Source: an uncultured Campylobacteraceae bacterium
Lineage (GTDB): Bacteria; Campylobacterota; Campylobacteria; Campylobacterales; Arcobacteraceae
Direction of reading: 5' to 3'
DNA: 28,515 bases
Assembly: GCA_913057765.1 (NCBI GenBank)
Contig: CAJXPH010000005.1
Location: 1 to 28,515, forward strand
The position numbers and the translations under genes were made by a program. Positions 15,982-23,441 of the stretch are shown here, piece by piece. Position 1 is the first letter of the stretch. The number at the start of each line of letters is the position of its first letter. The notes under the pieces are model-generated. The model made no database searches. It was given only the letters and a program-made list of their open reading frames with translations, and was not told where the DNA came from.

Positions 15982-15987
15982 ATTATA
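15982..15987 (-). promoter_or_regulatory. -10 box for pyrG with CGCG after it
   Basis: TATAAT on the minus strand followed directly by CGCGG, 50 bases before the pyrG ATG. Same ten bases as in front of dnaE. I see no pyrimidine-type attenuator hairpin between it and the gene. Confidence 0.55.
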
Positions 15988-16088
15988 TCTAAACAGAGGT
16001 TAATATGTAGTTAAATAGATCGATTTTTTTGTATATTAAAGATTAATAAGAAAATAGTTCCCTAATATCCTTCTTATATAATTTAAAA

Positions 16089-16094
16089 TATAAT
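16089..16094 (+). promoter_or_regulatory. -10 box for the small lipoprotein gene
   Basis: TATAAT 26 bases before the ATG at 16121. A second TATAAT lies at 16077-16082, so either could serve. They diverge from the pyrG promoter about 100 bases away. Confidence 0.45.
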
Positions 16095-16120
16095 TTCGAC
16101 GAGAAAACCTTAGGAATTTA

Positions 16121-16300
16121 ATGAAATCTTTTTTTTTAGTACTTTTAATTATATTATCATTTAATGGGTGTATTGTAGGAGATGTTGTGGCTTTACCCTT
16201 TAGAGTAACGGGAGCTGTTTTAAATACAGTTACGCCAGATATTGTTGGTGATACTGTTTCTGAAGCAGGAGAAGCTGTAGATACTGCTATTCCTTTCTAG
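16121..16300 (+). CDS. Small lipoprotein of 59 residues
   Basis: A short gene with a good ribosome site (AGGA at 16112-16115, five bases before the ATG) and a lipoprotein-like signal: MKSFFLVLLIILSFNG-C with C17 as the lipid-bearing residue; the FNG before it is less regular than the usual lipobox. The mature part of 43 residues reads CIVGDVVALPFRVTGAVLN onward, is rich in Val, Asp, Glu and Ala and ends TAIPF. It resembles small lipoproteins with a C-V-V-G-x-V-V-x-L-P-F start seen in other proteobacteria, perhaps the DUF6726 group, but I am not sure. It has its own promoter and a terminator 13 bases behind the stop, so it is a single-gene unit between pyrG and ccoG. Confidence 0.7.
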   Translation: MKSFFLVLLIILSFNGCIVGDVVALPFRVTGAVLNTVTPDIVGDTVSEAGEAVDTAIPF

Positions 16301-16312
16301 TAATATTTAAAT

Positions 16313-16349
16313 AAAAAAAGGGCGAAGAAATAAAACTTCGCCTTTTTTT
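16313..16349. terminator. Bidirectional terminator between the small lipoprotein gene and ccoG
   Basis: The core stem GGCGAAG (321-327 of the 16 kb block, i.e. 16321-16327) pairs with 16336-16342 around an 8-base loop. It is flanked by seven A on the left and seven T on the right, so it works in both directions. The right T-run touches the ccoG stop at 16350. Confidence 0.9.
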
Positions 16350-17732
16350 CTATTTTAATTTATCTGCTCTTGGAAAGAAGAATACTGCTTTTCTTGTAAC
16401 AGAAATTCTTTCAGGCTCATCAACTGCATAAGCTCTAATAGTAACAGTTATTGGGGTGTCTTTTGTTATATCGTTAACTAATAATTTGTCTGTTTGTAAA
16501 ACAACAACTTTTTTAGCAAGTTTTTTTGGACTTAGTTTAAATGGTCTAAATCTTGTAATTTTAATATCTTTGTGATCCATAATTTCTAAAGCATACGTAT
16601 GAGGTTTAGAATCTGTATTTTGGAATAAAAATAAGAAGTTATTTGCTACAACATTATTCTCTTTTATTTTGTAAAGTTGTGATGTTTTATTAACATTTAG
16701 AAGCATATACTCTTTTTTCCCACCCATAACGAAAAGTAATCCTACAATTAAAACTAAAGAGACAGCGTACATAATAGTAGATTTTCTAATTAGTTTTGTA
16801 GGTTGACCTTTTTCAATTGCACTAGTACTTGACCATTGAACAAGTGATTCTTTACCTAGTTTTCCCATAACTGTTGTACATGCATCAACACACTCTAGAC
16901 AGTTTATACATTCTAATTGCATACCTTTTCTAATATCAATATGAGTTGGACAAACAGTTACACATGATTCACATGTGGTACATTCATTTGCTACTTCAGG
17001 TAAATCTTTTGCTTTGAAAATAATTTTCTCTTTATCGTCATTATAAATATCTCCACCTCTATTTGTTGAATAAATAGCTTGGTAAGTATCATCATCGTAT
17101 AAAACTGATTGAACTCTTGAATAAGGACATACGTAAACACAAAAATCTTCTTTTAACCATACAACGTCGTAAACTAAAAATGCAGCAGTAGATAACACTA
17201 TACCAATTAGAAGCATGTGTTCTGTTGGATTTTGTATATATTCAAAAAAATCTTCAGGAGGAACAAAGTACCAAATAAAATCAGCTGCTGCTATTAATGA
17301 TAAAGCAGACCATATTATAATTGCGACTACTTTTTTAGAAGCATTTTCTGCTTTACTCCAATTAGGTTCTTTTTGTTTATTTTTGATTCTTCTTAAACCT
17401 AATATTTTTGATTCAATTAAATCTCTATATATTACTCTAAAAATAGTTTGAGGGCAGGCCCATCCACACCAAGCTCTACCACCTAGTGCAGTTGCTGCAA
17501 AAATTCCAAGGAATAGAAGCATTAATAAAAATGGCATTAAGTATAATTCTTGCATATCAAAAGCAATACCTATTAAGTGGAATTGTTTTTTATCAAATGA
17601 TAATAAAAATAGATGATTTCCATTGATTGTAATAAATGGTACGGCTAAAGAAATGATTGTTGCTATTATATAAGAATAGTATCTTTTTATTCTATATGAA
17701 GTTTTTTTTACGGAAGTTGAAGTTTCATTCAT
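16350..17732 (-). CDS. ccoG: cbb3 oxidase assembly protein CcoG (FixG/RdxA)
   Basis: Membrane iron-sulfur protein needed for assembly of cbb3-type cytochrome c oxidase; in other bacteria it reduces copper for the CcoN centre. Visible parts are about five membrane segments (residues 20-40, 62-82, around 140 and 175, and 320-338), GRAWCGWACPQT near residue 90, and two ferredoxin-type clusters: CTTCESCVTVCP near 250 and CINCLECVDAC near 280. The C-terminal 110 residues are the periplasmic Ig-like domain of the family. The 460-residue length is normal. The ccoNOQP genes it serves are not in the window. The spacer before it contains inverted repeats that could be an operator. Confidence 0.95.
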   Translation of the reverse strand: MNETSTSVKKTSYRIKRYYSYIIATIISLAVPFITINGNHLFLLSFDKKQFHLIGIAFDMQELYLMPFLLMLLFLGIFAATALGGRAWCGWACPQTIFRVIYRDLIESKILGLRRIKNKQKEPNWSKAENASKKVVAIIIWSALSLIAAADFIWYFVPPEDFFEYIQNPTEHMLLIGIVLSTAAFLVYDVVWLKEDFCVYVCPYSRVQSVLYDDDTYQAIYSTNRGGDIYNDDKEKIIFKAKDLPEVANECTTCESCVTVCPTHIDIRKGMQLECINCLECVDACTTVMGKLGKESLVQWSSTSAIEKGQPTKLIRKSTIMYAVSLVLIVGLLFVMGGKKEYMLLNVNKTSQLYKIKENNVVANNFLFLFQNTDSKPHTYALEIMDHKDIKITRFRPFKLSPKKLAKKVVVLQTDKLLVNDITKDTPITVTIRAYAVDEPERISVTRKAVFFFPRADKLK

Positions 17733-17772
17733 CGTTACATCCTAGGTTTTTTGAAATTATATATAAATCTAA

Positions 17773-17825
17773 CTTATAATTAACATAATATATTATAAGC
17801 TAAACTTATATCAGTACATTGATAT
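17773..17825. promoter_or_regulatory. Inverted repeats between mnmG and ccoG
   Basis: Two perfect inverted repeats lie in the 94-base spacer. CTTATAAT (17773-17780) pairs with ATTATAAG (17792-17799), 11 bases apart. ATATCA (17808-17813) pairs with TGATAT (17820-17825), six bases apart. AACTTATA occurs twice in direct orientation (17771 and 17803). No T-run follows, so these look more like protein binding sites or -10 regions than terminators. The AT-rich background makes short palindromes common, which lowers my confidence. Confidence 0.35.
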
Positions 17826-17826
17826 G

Positions 17827-19695
17827 CTACTTTTTGCTTTTTACATTTATATACATATGTATAATATCAATTGCTGATGGAGTTATCCCTGAAATTTCAC
17901 TTGCATTAAATAGTGTTGGTGGATTAAATTTTTCTAATTTTTCAACTACTTCATTTGATAAACCAGGGATTACTTTATAATCAAAGTTTTCTGGTATTTT
18001 TAGTTGAAGCATTTTTTTCATTTTATCAATTTGTTTTTGTTGTTTTGTAATATATCTATAATACTTTGCTTCTATAATGATTTGTTCTTTTAAATAGATT
18101 TCAGTATGTGCAAGAGCTGGAATAAATTTATCAAACTTCTCTGGAGTAATAGTATTTCGTCCAATAACATCAATAAGTTTTGCTCTATCTCTAATCTTAT
18201 CTTCGCCTAATGATTCAAGTAATTCAAGATTTTCTTTTTTAGATGTGAACCATTCTTCTGCCATAAATTCAACTGCATCTTTTAAAGTCTTTCTTTTAAA
18301 TTCAACTTTTGACATTTGTTCATCATCAATTAGTCCCAGTTTATGACCGTATTGAGTTAGTCTTAAGTCAGCATTTTCTTCTCTTAATAGTAGTCTATAC
18401 TCTGCACGTGAAGTGAACATTCTATATGGTTCATTTGTTCCTTTTGTAACTAAATCATCAATTAAAACTCCAATATAAGCTTCGTCACGTCTTAGTATAA
18501 ATGGTTCTTTTTCATCAATAGCAAGGGCAGCATTGATCCCAGCCATAAACCCTTGTGTTGCAGCTTCTTCATAACCTGTAGTTGCATTGATTTGACCTGC
18601 ATTATAAAGGTTCTTGATTTTCTTAGTTTCTAGAGTATGTTTTAATTCTGTTGGATCTACATAGTCATATTCTATTGCGTAACCATATCTAATGATTCTT
18701 GCATTTTCTAAACCTTGGATTGAATGAATCATATCTTTTTGAACATCAATTGGCATAGAAGTACTTAACCCATTTATATAATATTCTGTACCCATTTCAG
18801 TTTGTGGTTCTAAGAATAATTGATGTCTTTCTCTTTCAGCAAATCTATTTACTTTGTCTTCAATACTTGGACAGTATCTAGGACCTGAACCTTGAATTTG
18901 ACCAGTGAAAAGTGGTGCTCTATCAAAGTTTGAAGAAATAGTCCCATGAGTTCCAAGATTTGTATATGTAATGTAACATGGATACTGTTTTGGGTTGAAG
19001 TTTGATTTATCTGTTCTAAATGAAAAAGGAGTTGGTATTTCATCTCCTCCATGAGCTTCCATTACCTCAAAATTTATAGAGTTTGAATCTATTCTCGCAG
19101 GTGTTCCAGTTTTTAATCTTCCTACCTTTAATCCTAGTTCTTTTAACTGAATTGATAGAGTTGATGATGGTAATTCCCAAGCTCTTCCTGCTTCATAAGT
19201 ATTTTCACCTATATGAATCAGACCTCTCATAAAAGTACCTGTAGTAATAATTACTTTTTTAGCTTCAAAAACTTCACCAAGTTTCGTATTTACTCCATGA
19301 ACTTCATTGTCATTTCTAACTAGAAGAGAAGATACTTCATCTTGGTATACTTCTAAATTTGGAGTGTTATGACAAACTTTTCTCATATACTCTCTATATT
19401 TATCCATATCAATTTGAGCACGGCTTCCTTGAACTGCTGCACCTTTTGATGCATTTAATATTCTAAATTGAATACCTGTGGCATCTGTACAAAGTCCCAT
19501 TTCTCCACCGATTGCATCAAGTTCTCTAACTAAGTGCCCTTTTGCAAGTCCACCTATAGCTGGGTTACATGAAGCAGCACCAATTTGTTCAACTAACATT
19601 GTAATAAGTAGGGTTTTTTTACCCATTCTTGCTGCGGCTAAAGAGGCTTCAATTCCTGCATGCCCTCCACCTACAACTATAATATCGTAACTCAT
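17827..19695 (-). CDS. mnmG: tRNA uridine-5-carboxymethylaminomethyl modification enzyme MnmG
   Basis: FAD-binding partner of MnmE; together they place carboxymethylaminomethyl on U34 of tRNAs that read NNA/NNG codons. The Rossmann motif GGGHAG is at residues 9-14. The family blocks CNPAIGGLAKGHLVRELDA, GTFMRGLIHIG, GSGPRYCPSIEDKV and GYEEAATQGFMAGINAAL are all present. The C-terminal helical domain that binds MnmE and tRNA ends ISGITPSAIDIIHMYI. Length 622 residues is normal. GGATAATT before the ATG is the ribosome site. It appears to be a single gene or followed by ccoG after a 94-base spacer. Confidence 0.97.
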   Translation of the reverse strand: MSYDIIVVGGGHAGIEASLAAARMGKKTLLITMLVEQIGAASCNPAIGGLAKGHLVRELDAIGGEMGLCTDATGIQFRILNASKGAAVQGSRAQIDMDKYREYMRKVCHNTPNLEVYQDEVSSLLVRNDNEVHGVNTKLGEVFEAKKVIITTGTFMRGLIHIGENTYEAGRAWELPSSTLSIQLKELGLKVGRLKTGTPARIDSNSINFEVMEAHGGDEIPTPFSFRTDKSNFNPKQYPCYITYTNLGTHGTISSNFDRAPLFTGQIQGSGPRYCPSIEDKVNRFAERERHQLFLEPQTEMGTEYYINGLSTSMPIDVQKDMIHSIQGLENARIIRYGYAIEYDYVDPTELKHTLETKKIKNLYNAGQINATTGYEEAATQGFMAGINAALAIDEKEPFILRRDEAYIGVLIDDLVTKGTNEPYRMFTSRAEYRLLLREENADLRLTQYGHKLGLIDDEQMSKVEFKRKTLKDAVEFMAEEWFTSKKENLELLESLGEDKIRDRAKLIDVIGRNTITPEKFDKFIPALAHTEIYLKEQIIIEAKYYRYITKQQKQIDKMKKMLQLKIPENFDYKVIPGLSNEVVEKLEKFNPPTLFNASEISGITPSAIDIIHMYINVKSKK

Positions 19696-19765
19696 AATTA
19701 TCCTATGTATAACTAGCCTTATGGCTATTTCTTTTTTTACATATTGAAAAGTTTTTAAAAATTTG

Positions 19766-19771
19766 ATTATA
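19766..19771 (-). promoter_or_regulatory. -10 box for mnmG
   Basis: TATAAT on the minus strand, 70 bases before the mnmG ATG. A second minus-strand TATAAT (19821-19816) sits in the small palindrome GGTATAATACC further upstream. A short TAGCC/GGCTA hairpin (19714-19727) lies in the leader just before the ribosome site. Confidence 0.45.
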
Positions 19772-19841
19772 TCTTTGTGAAAGTGTAAAAATTAGCTTCT
19801 CAATAATTTTTCGGTATTATACCAAATATTTCGAACTTTAC

Positions 19842-19847
19842 TATAAT
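19842..19847 (+). promoter_or_regulatory. -10 box for ribE
   Basis: TATAAT 17 bases before the GTG start of ribE, giving a very short leader with AAAGG at 19854-19858. There is no room after it for an FMN riboswitch. Confidence 0.5.
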
Positions 19848-19864
19848 TTTGCTAAAGGATTTAT

Positions 19865-20479
19865 GTGTTTACTGGATTAATTCGTGAAATGGCTGAGGTT
19901 TTAAGTTTAAAAAACAGTTTTTTAACTTTAAAAGCCAAATACTCGCCAAAACTTGGAGACTCAATTGCCGTTAATGGTGCGTGTCTTACAGTAGTTAGAT
20001 GTACAAGTGATACTTTTACTGTAGAGTTATCTCCTGAATCACAAAATCTATTAGCTATGGAAAACTATAGAGGGAAAGTTCATATTGAACCTGCCATGAT
20101 GATGGGTGATAGATTTGAGGGTCATATTGTGCAAGGTCATGTTGATTGTTTAGGAACAATTACTAGTATAAAAACGAGTGGAAACTCTACAGATTTTTTT
20201 GTTTCTCTATCAAGTGAATATATTAAATATATAATTCCAAAAGGTAGTGTAACAATAGATGGTGTTTCCTTAACTGTAAATGAAGTTTTAAAAGATTCAT
20301 TTAGGCTTACAATTATCCCTCACACAATTGAAAATACACTTTTTAAAAGATATAAAGTTGGAACAAAAGTTAATTTAGAGACTGATATGTTTGCTAGATA
20401 TGTTTATAACATGTTCAAAAAAGACGGTGATTCAAAACTCTCTTGGGGTGATGTTGATAATATAATGGCTAGATACTAG
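19865..20479 (+). CDS. ribE: Riboflavin synthase alpha chain
   Basis: Last step of riboflavin synthesis: two molecules of 6,7-dimethyl-8-ribityllumazine give riboflavin and a pyrimidine by-product. The two lumazine-binding barrels are visible: the first begins MFTGLIREMAEV and contains GDSIAVNGACLTV; the second begins GHIVQGHVDCLGTI and contains KGSVTIDGVSLTVNEV. The 204-residue length is close to the usual 200-215. The start is GTG at 19865 with AAAGG six bases before it; the ATG two bases earlier is in another frame. The GC-poor codon use matches its neighbours. The gluconate dehydrogenase genes follow ten bases after the stop, so FAD precursor supply and an FAD enzyme share a transcript. 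Confidence 0.96.
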   Translation: MFTGLIREMAEVLSLKNSFLTLKAKYSPKLGDSIAVNGACLTVVRCTSDTFTVELSPESQNLLAMENYRGKVHIEPAMMMGDRFEGHIVQGHVDCLGTITSIKTSGNSTDFFVSLSSEYIKYIIPKGSVTIDGVSLTVNEVLKDSFRLTIIPHTIENTLFKRYKVGTKVNLETDMFARYVYNMFKKDGDSKLSWGDVDNIMARY

Positions 20480-20489
20480 TAGATTAAAA

Positions 20490-20981
20490 ATGAAAAGACG
20501 AGAATTTATACTTACAACTTCTATTCTAGGGATTAGTACTGCTTTAAATTCTCAAGAGATTAAATCTGATGATACTCTTTCTTGGTTAATTATTGATAAT
20601 ATATTTGATATTCTTTTTCCAAAAACTTCCACAATGCCTAGTGCTAAAGATTTTAATGCAACTTTATATTTACAAATGAATTCTAAACATAAATCTTTTG
20701 ATAAAGATGATCTCGAGTATATAATACAAGGTGCTGTTGATTTTAATGATTCTTTCCCTAACTTTTTAAATGCTAATAAAGAACAAAGAGAAAATATAAT
20801 TGAACGTACAAGAAATAGTGAGTATGGAGAATCATGGCTAACTAAACTTGTATATTATGGAATAGAAGCAATGCTTAGTGATCCTATATATGGTGGAAAT
20901 ACAAATGAAAAAGGCTGGAGTAGTTTAAATCATCAAACTGGAAAACCACAACCAAAACAAAAGTATGCAAAAGTAATATGA
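20490..20981 (+). CDS. Gluconate 2-dehydrogenase small subunit (subunit 3 family)
   Basis: Small partner of the membrane-side, FAD-dependent gluconate dehydrogenase. It starts MKRREFILTTSILGISTAL, a twin-arginine signal, which the large subunit lacks; in this family the small subunit carries the large one out through Tat. The mature part is helical, with the family-like IIDNIFDILFPKTSTMPSAKDF stretch and a C-terminal YGIEAMLSDPIYGGN segment. 163 residues is compact for the family. The stop overlaps the next ATG by four bases (ATGA), so the subunits are coupled. Campylobacter jejuni Cj0414/Cj0415 is the pair I have in mind. Confidence 0.85.
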   Translation: MKRREFILTTSILGISTALNSQEIKSDDTLSWLIIDNIFDILFPKTSTMPSAKDFNATLYLQMNSKHKSFDKDDLEYIIQGAVDFNDSFPNFLNANKEQRENIIERTRNSEYGESWLTKLVYYGIEAMLSDPIYGGNTNEKGWSSLNHQTGKPQPKQKYAKVI

Positions 20982-22621
20982 TGAAATATGATATTTGTAT
21001 TATAGGAAGTGGAGCAGGTGCTGGACCAATTGCATATGAGCTTACAAAGCTTGGTAAAAAAGTTCTTATTTTAGAGAAGGGTCCTATTTATAGTGAGAAG
21101 GATTTTTCAAAAGATGAAATTGCATTTGTTAGACGAGATATTGTCACTCCTAAATTAAAAGATGAATATCATGTTATTGAAGAGTATATTGAAGATGGAT
21201 GGCATAAGTTTCCTACCTATGATACTGGGTGGAGTTTTTGGAATGGAAATATTTTAGGTGGTTCATCAAATTTTATGAGTGGATATTTTCATAGATTAAA
21301 ACCTAATGATTTTAAACTAAAAACAGTATATGGAAAAATTGATGGAGCAAATGTTGAAGATTGGCCAATTTCATATAACGACATGGAGCCATATTATACA
21401 AAAGTAGAATCAGAAGTAGGTGTATCTGGGGAAATTACAAAGTATAATCATCATGAACCAAGAAGTACAAAAGAATATGCTTATCCTGCTTTAGAGGAAC
21501 ATCCTATTGTAAAGCTTTTTGATAAGAGTTGTGGGAATTTAAAATTTACTTCTTATAAAGTACCTCGGGCAATTATCTCAAGACCTAAAGATAATCGGAA
21601 TCCTTGCTATTATTCAAACTATTGTGGAAGTTACGCTTGTTCTAGTGGGGCAAAAGGAAGTTCAAGAGCTTCACTTTTAGTTGATGCTTTAAAAACTGGA
21701 AATCTTACTGTTAAAGCTGAATCATTTGTATATAAACTTGATTGTTCAGAAGATGAGGTTACAAAGGCATATTACTTTACAAAAGAGGGTAATAAAAAAG
21801 AAGTTGAAGCAAAATTATTTGTAGTTGCAGCCCAAGCAGTTGAAAGTTCAAGACTTCTTTTAAATTCTAAAAACAAATTTTATCCCAATGGCTTAGCAAA
21901 TAGTTCAAATCTAGTAGGTCGAAATATGATCTTTACTGGTGGAGGAATTGGAAGTGGAGAATTTGATGAATCAAATTTATCAAAAGAAGAACTATTCACT
22001 CAAGGACTTTTTGTAAATAGAGCATTAAAAGATTGGTATTATACTGATGAGTTTAAAGGTGGAACTGTTGATTTTTTATTTGAACATGCAAATCCAATTA
22101 GACGAGCAAATGGTTTAAAAAGAGATGATAATGGAAACCTACTTTATGGAAAAGCATTACAAGATAAACTTTATGAAAATTTTACAAAAAAAAGAGTTCT
22201 ACATTTTGAAGTTTTTACTGACTGGATGCCAAATGATAACTGTTTTGTAAGTGTTGATGAAAAGTATAAAGATAAGTATGGAATACCTGTTGCAAATATT
22301 AGAATAGGTGCTCATAAACAAGATGTTAAAGTTGGGAATTTCTTAGCAAAGAAAGCAGTGAAAGTTTTAAAACAAATGGGTGCAAAAAATATTGATATGA
22401 ATATTTCTCCTCTACCTTCTGCTAATTTACAAGCAGGTGGATGTCGATTTGGAGATGATCCTAAAACTTCAGTACTGAATAAACATTGTCAATCACATGA
22501 TTTAAAAAACTTGTTTGTTACTGATGGTAGTTTTATGCCAACAGGTGGAAGTGTACCTCATACGTGGACTATTTATGCAAATTCGTTTAGAGTTGCAGAT
22601 TATATAAAAACTATTTTTTAG
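20978..22621 (+). CDS. Gluconate 2-dehydrogenase large subunit, GMC-type flavoprotein
   Basis: FAD-containing GMC oxidoreductase, probably oxidising gluconate to 2-ketogluconate in the periplasm and passing electrons to the respiratory chain. The FAD motif GSGAGAG is at residues 10-16, followed by VLILEKG; GGSSNFMSGYFHR and the C-terminal TDGSFMPTGGSVPHTWTIYANS (with the active-site His) are typical. A cysteine-rich stretch NPCYYSNYCGSYACSSG lies near residue 210. Where many relatives have H-x-x-G-G before the R-M-G motif, this has NLQAGGCRFG. There is no signal peptide; export must rely on the small subunit. No cytochrome subunit is beside it. 547 residues is normal. Gluconate as substrate is inferred from the family. 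The stop lies in a palindrome with the mreC stop. Confidence 0.85.
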   Translation: MMKYDICIIGSGAGAGPIAYELTKLGKKVLILEKGPIYSEKDFSKDEIAFVRRDIVTPKLKDEYHVIEEYIEDGWHKFPTYDTGWSFWNGNILGGSSNFMSGYFHRLKPNDFKLKTVYGKIDGANVEDWPISYNDMEPYYTKVESEVGVSGEITKYNHHEPRSTKEYAYPALEEHPIVKLFDKSCGNLKFTSYKVPRAIISRPKDNRNPCYYSNYCGSYACSSGAKGSSRASLLVDALKTGNLTVKAESFVYKLDCSEDEVTKAYYFTKEGNKKEVEAKLFVVAAQAVESSRLLLNSKNKFYPNGLANSSNLVGRNMIFTGGGIGSGEFDESNLSKEELFTQGLFVNRALKDWYYTDEFKGGTVDFLFEHANPIRRANGLKRDDNGNLLYGKALQDKLYENFTKKRVLHFEVFTDWMPNDNCFVSVDEKYKDKYGIPVANIRIGAHKQDVKVGNFLAKKAVKVLKQMGAKNIDMNISPLPSANLQAGGCRFGDDPKTSVLNKHCQSHDLKNLFVTDGSFMPTGGSVPHTWTIYANSFRVADYIKTIF

Positions 22622-22625
22622 TTTT
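22607..22625. terminator. Weak palindrome over the converging stops of the GMC gene and mreC
   Basis: AAAACTA (22607-22613) and TAGTTTT (22619-22625) pair around a five-T loop. Both stop codons (22619-22621 plus, 22613-22611 minus) lie inside it. The stem has only one G-C pair, so it would be a weak terminator. Confidence 0.35.
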
Positions 22626-23441
22626 CTTTTTAGAGTCTTTTTTCTTAGTTTCTTTTATTATTAAGTTTTCTACTTGTATTTTCTCATTTTGGTTTTTCTT
22701 ATATACAAAAAAAGATTTTTGTTTTAAAACCTTTGCATAGGGTGCTATTATTGCTTCTTGAATATCTTGCTTTTTTTTGATTGAAATAACTTTCCCAACT
22801 TTTAGACCTTCAAAAAAGATATTATCCATTCCTGAAGTAATTACTTCATCTCCTACTTTAATATCAAACCAAATAGGAATAAATTTTGCAACTAGATTTT
22901 GTCTATCTTTTGTCGCATGAATTATCCCTGGAGCTTTATTTTCACCAATAAATATAGAGTAGTTACATTTTTCATTTCCATTTAGGAGTGCTTTTGCTTT
23001 CCCCTCTTGATTTACAACAATACCTGCTGCAAATTCTTGTGAAATTATTCCTAAAATTGAGTTGTCTTTTTTTTCTAAATCTAACCAGACCTTTGTAAAG
23101 TTATCAAAGTTGATATATGATAAAACTCTTGTGAACATAATTTGTTCTGTGGCTGAATTTGGTGCATCTAATGTTTCTAAAAGAGATTCTAGTTTATTTT
23201 TAGAGTTAAGGTATTGTAATTTATAGTTTTTTAATTCTTCATTTTCTTTTTGAAGATTTTCAATTTTTATTGTTTGATTAAAATATTTTTCAGTTTTAGT
23301 CTGTATTGACACTACTGTCTCTACATAAAATTGTTTTATACCGTTAAAAGGATTAAAATTTCTTGCAATTACTTGGTCAAGGTCAAAGATATAACCTAAA
23401 GTAACTGCAAGAAAAAAAAGAAAGAATAGAAATTTATTCAT
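22611..23441 (-). CDS. mreC: Rod shape-determining protein MreC
   Basis: Bitopic membrane protein of the elongation machinery, linking MreB filaments to the cell-wall synthases in the periplasm. A short N-terminal membrane segment (residues 3-18) is followed by a coiled coil at about 45-95 (ENLQKENEELKNYKLQYL) and the beta-barrel core with TRVLSYINFDN and GDEVITSGMDNIFFEGLKVG, the typical C-terminal signature. 276 residues is usual. The tail is a lysine-rich run ending KKDSKKKTKK. It overlaps the mreB end by eight bases, and MreD is not seen downstream, where a converging gene begins. Confidence 0.93.
   Translation of the reverse strand: MNKFLFFLFFLAVTLGYIFDLDQVIARNFNPFNGIKQFYVETVVSIQTKTEKYFNQTIKIENLQKENEELKNYKLQYLNSKNKLESLLETLDAPNSATEQIMFTRVLSYINFDNFTKVWLDLEKKDNSILGIISQEFAAGIVVNQEGKAKALLNGNEKCNYSIFIGENKAPGIIHATKDRQNLVAKFIPIWFDIKVGDEVITSGMDNIFFEGLKVGKVISIKKKQDIQEAIIAPYAKVLKQKSFFVYKKNQNEKIQVENLIIKETKKKDSKKKTKK

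Noticed and set aside
17808..17825. FNR box before ccoG
   Set aside because: The half-sites read ATCA...TGAT, the reverse of the FNR order TTGAT...ATCAA.
19696..19864. Possible FMN riboswitch before ribE
   Set aside because: The conserved AGGATATGCTTC-type element is absent, and the -10 box leaves only about 17 bases of leader.
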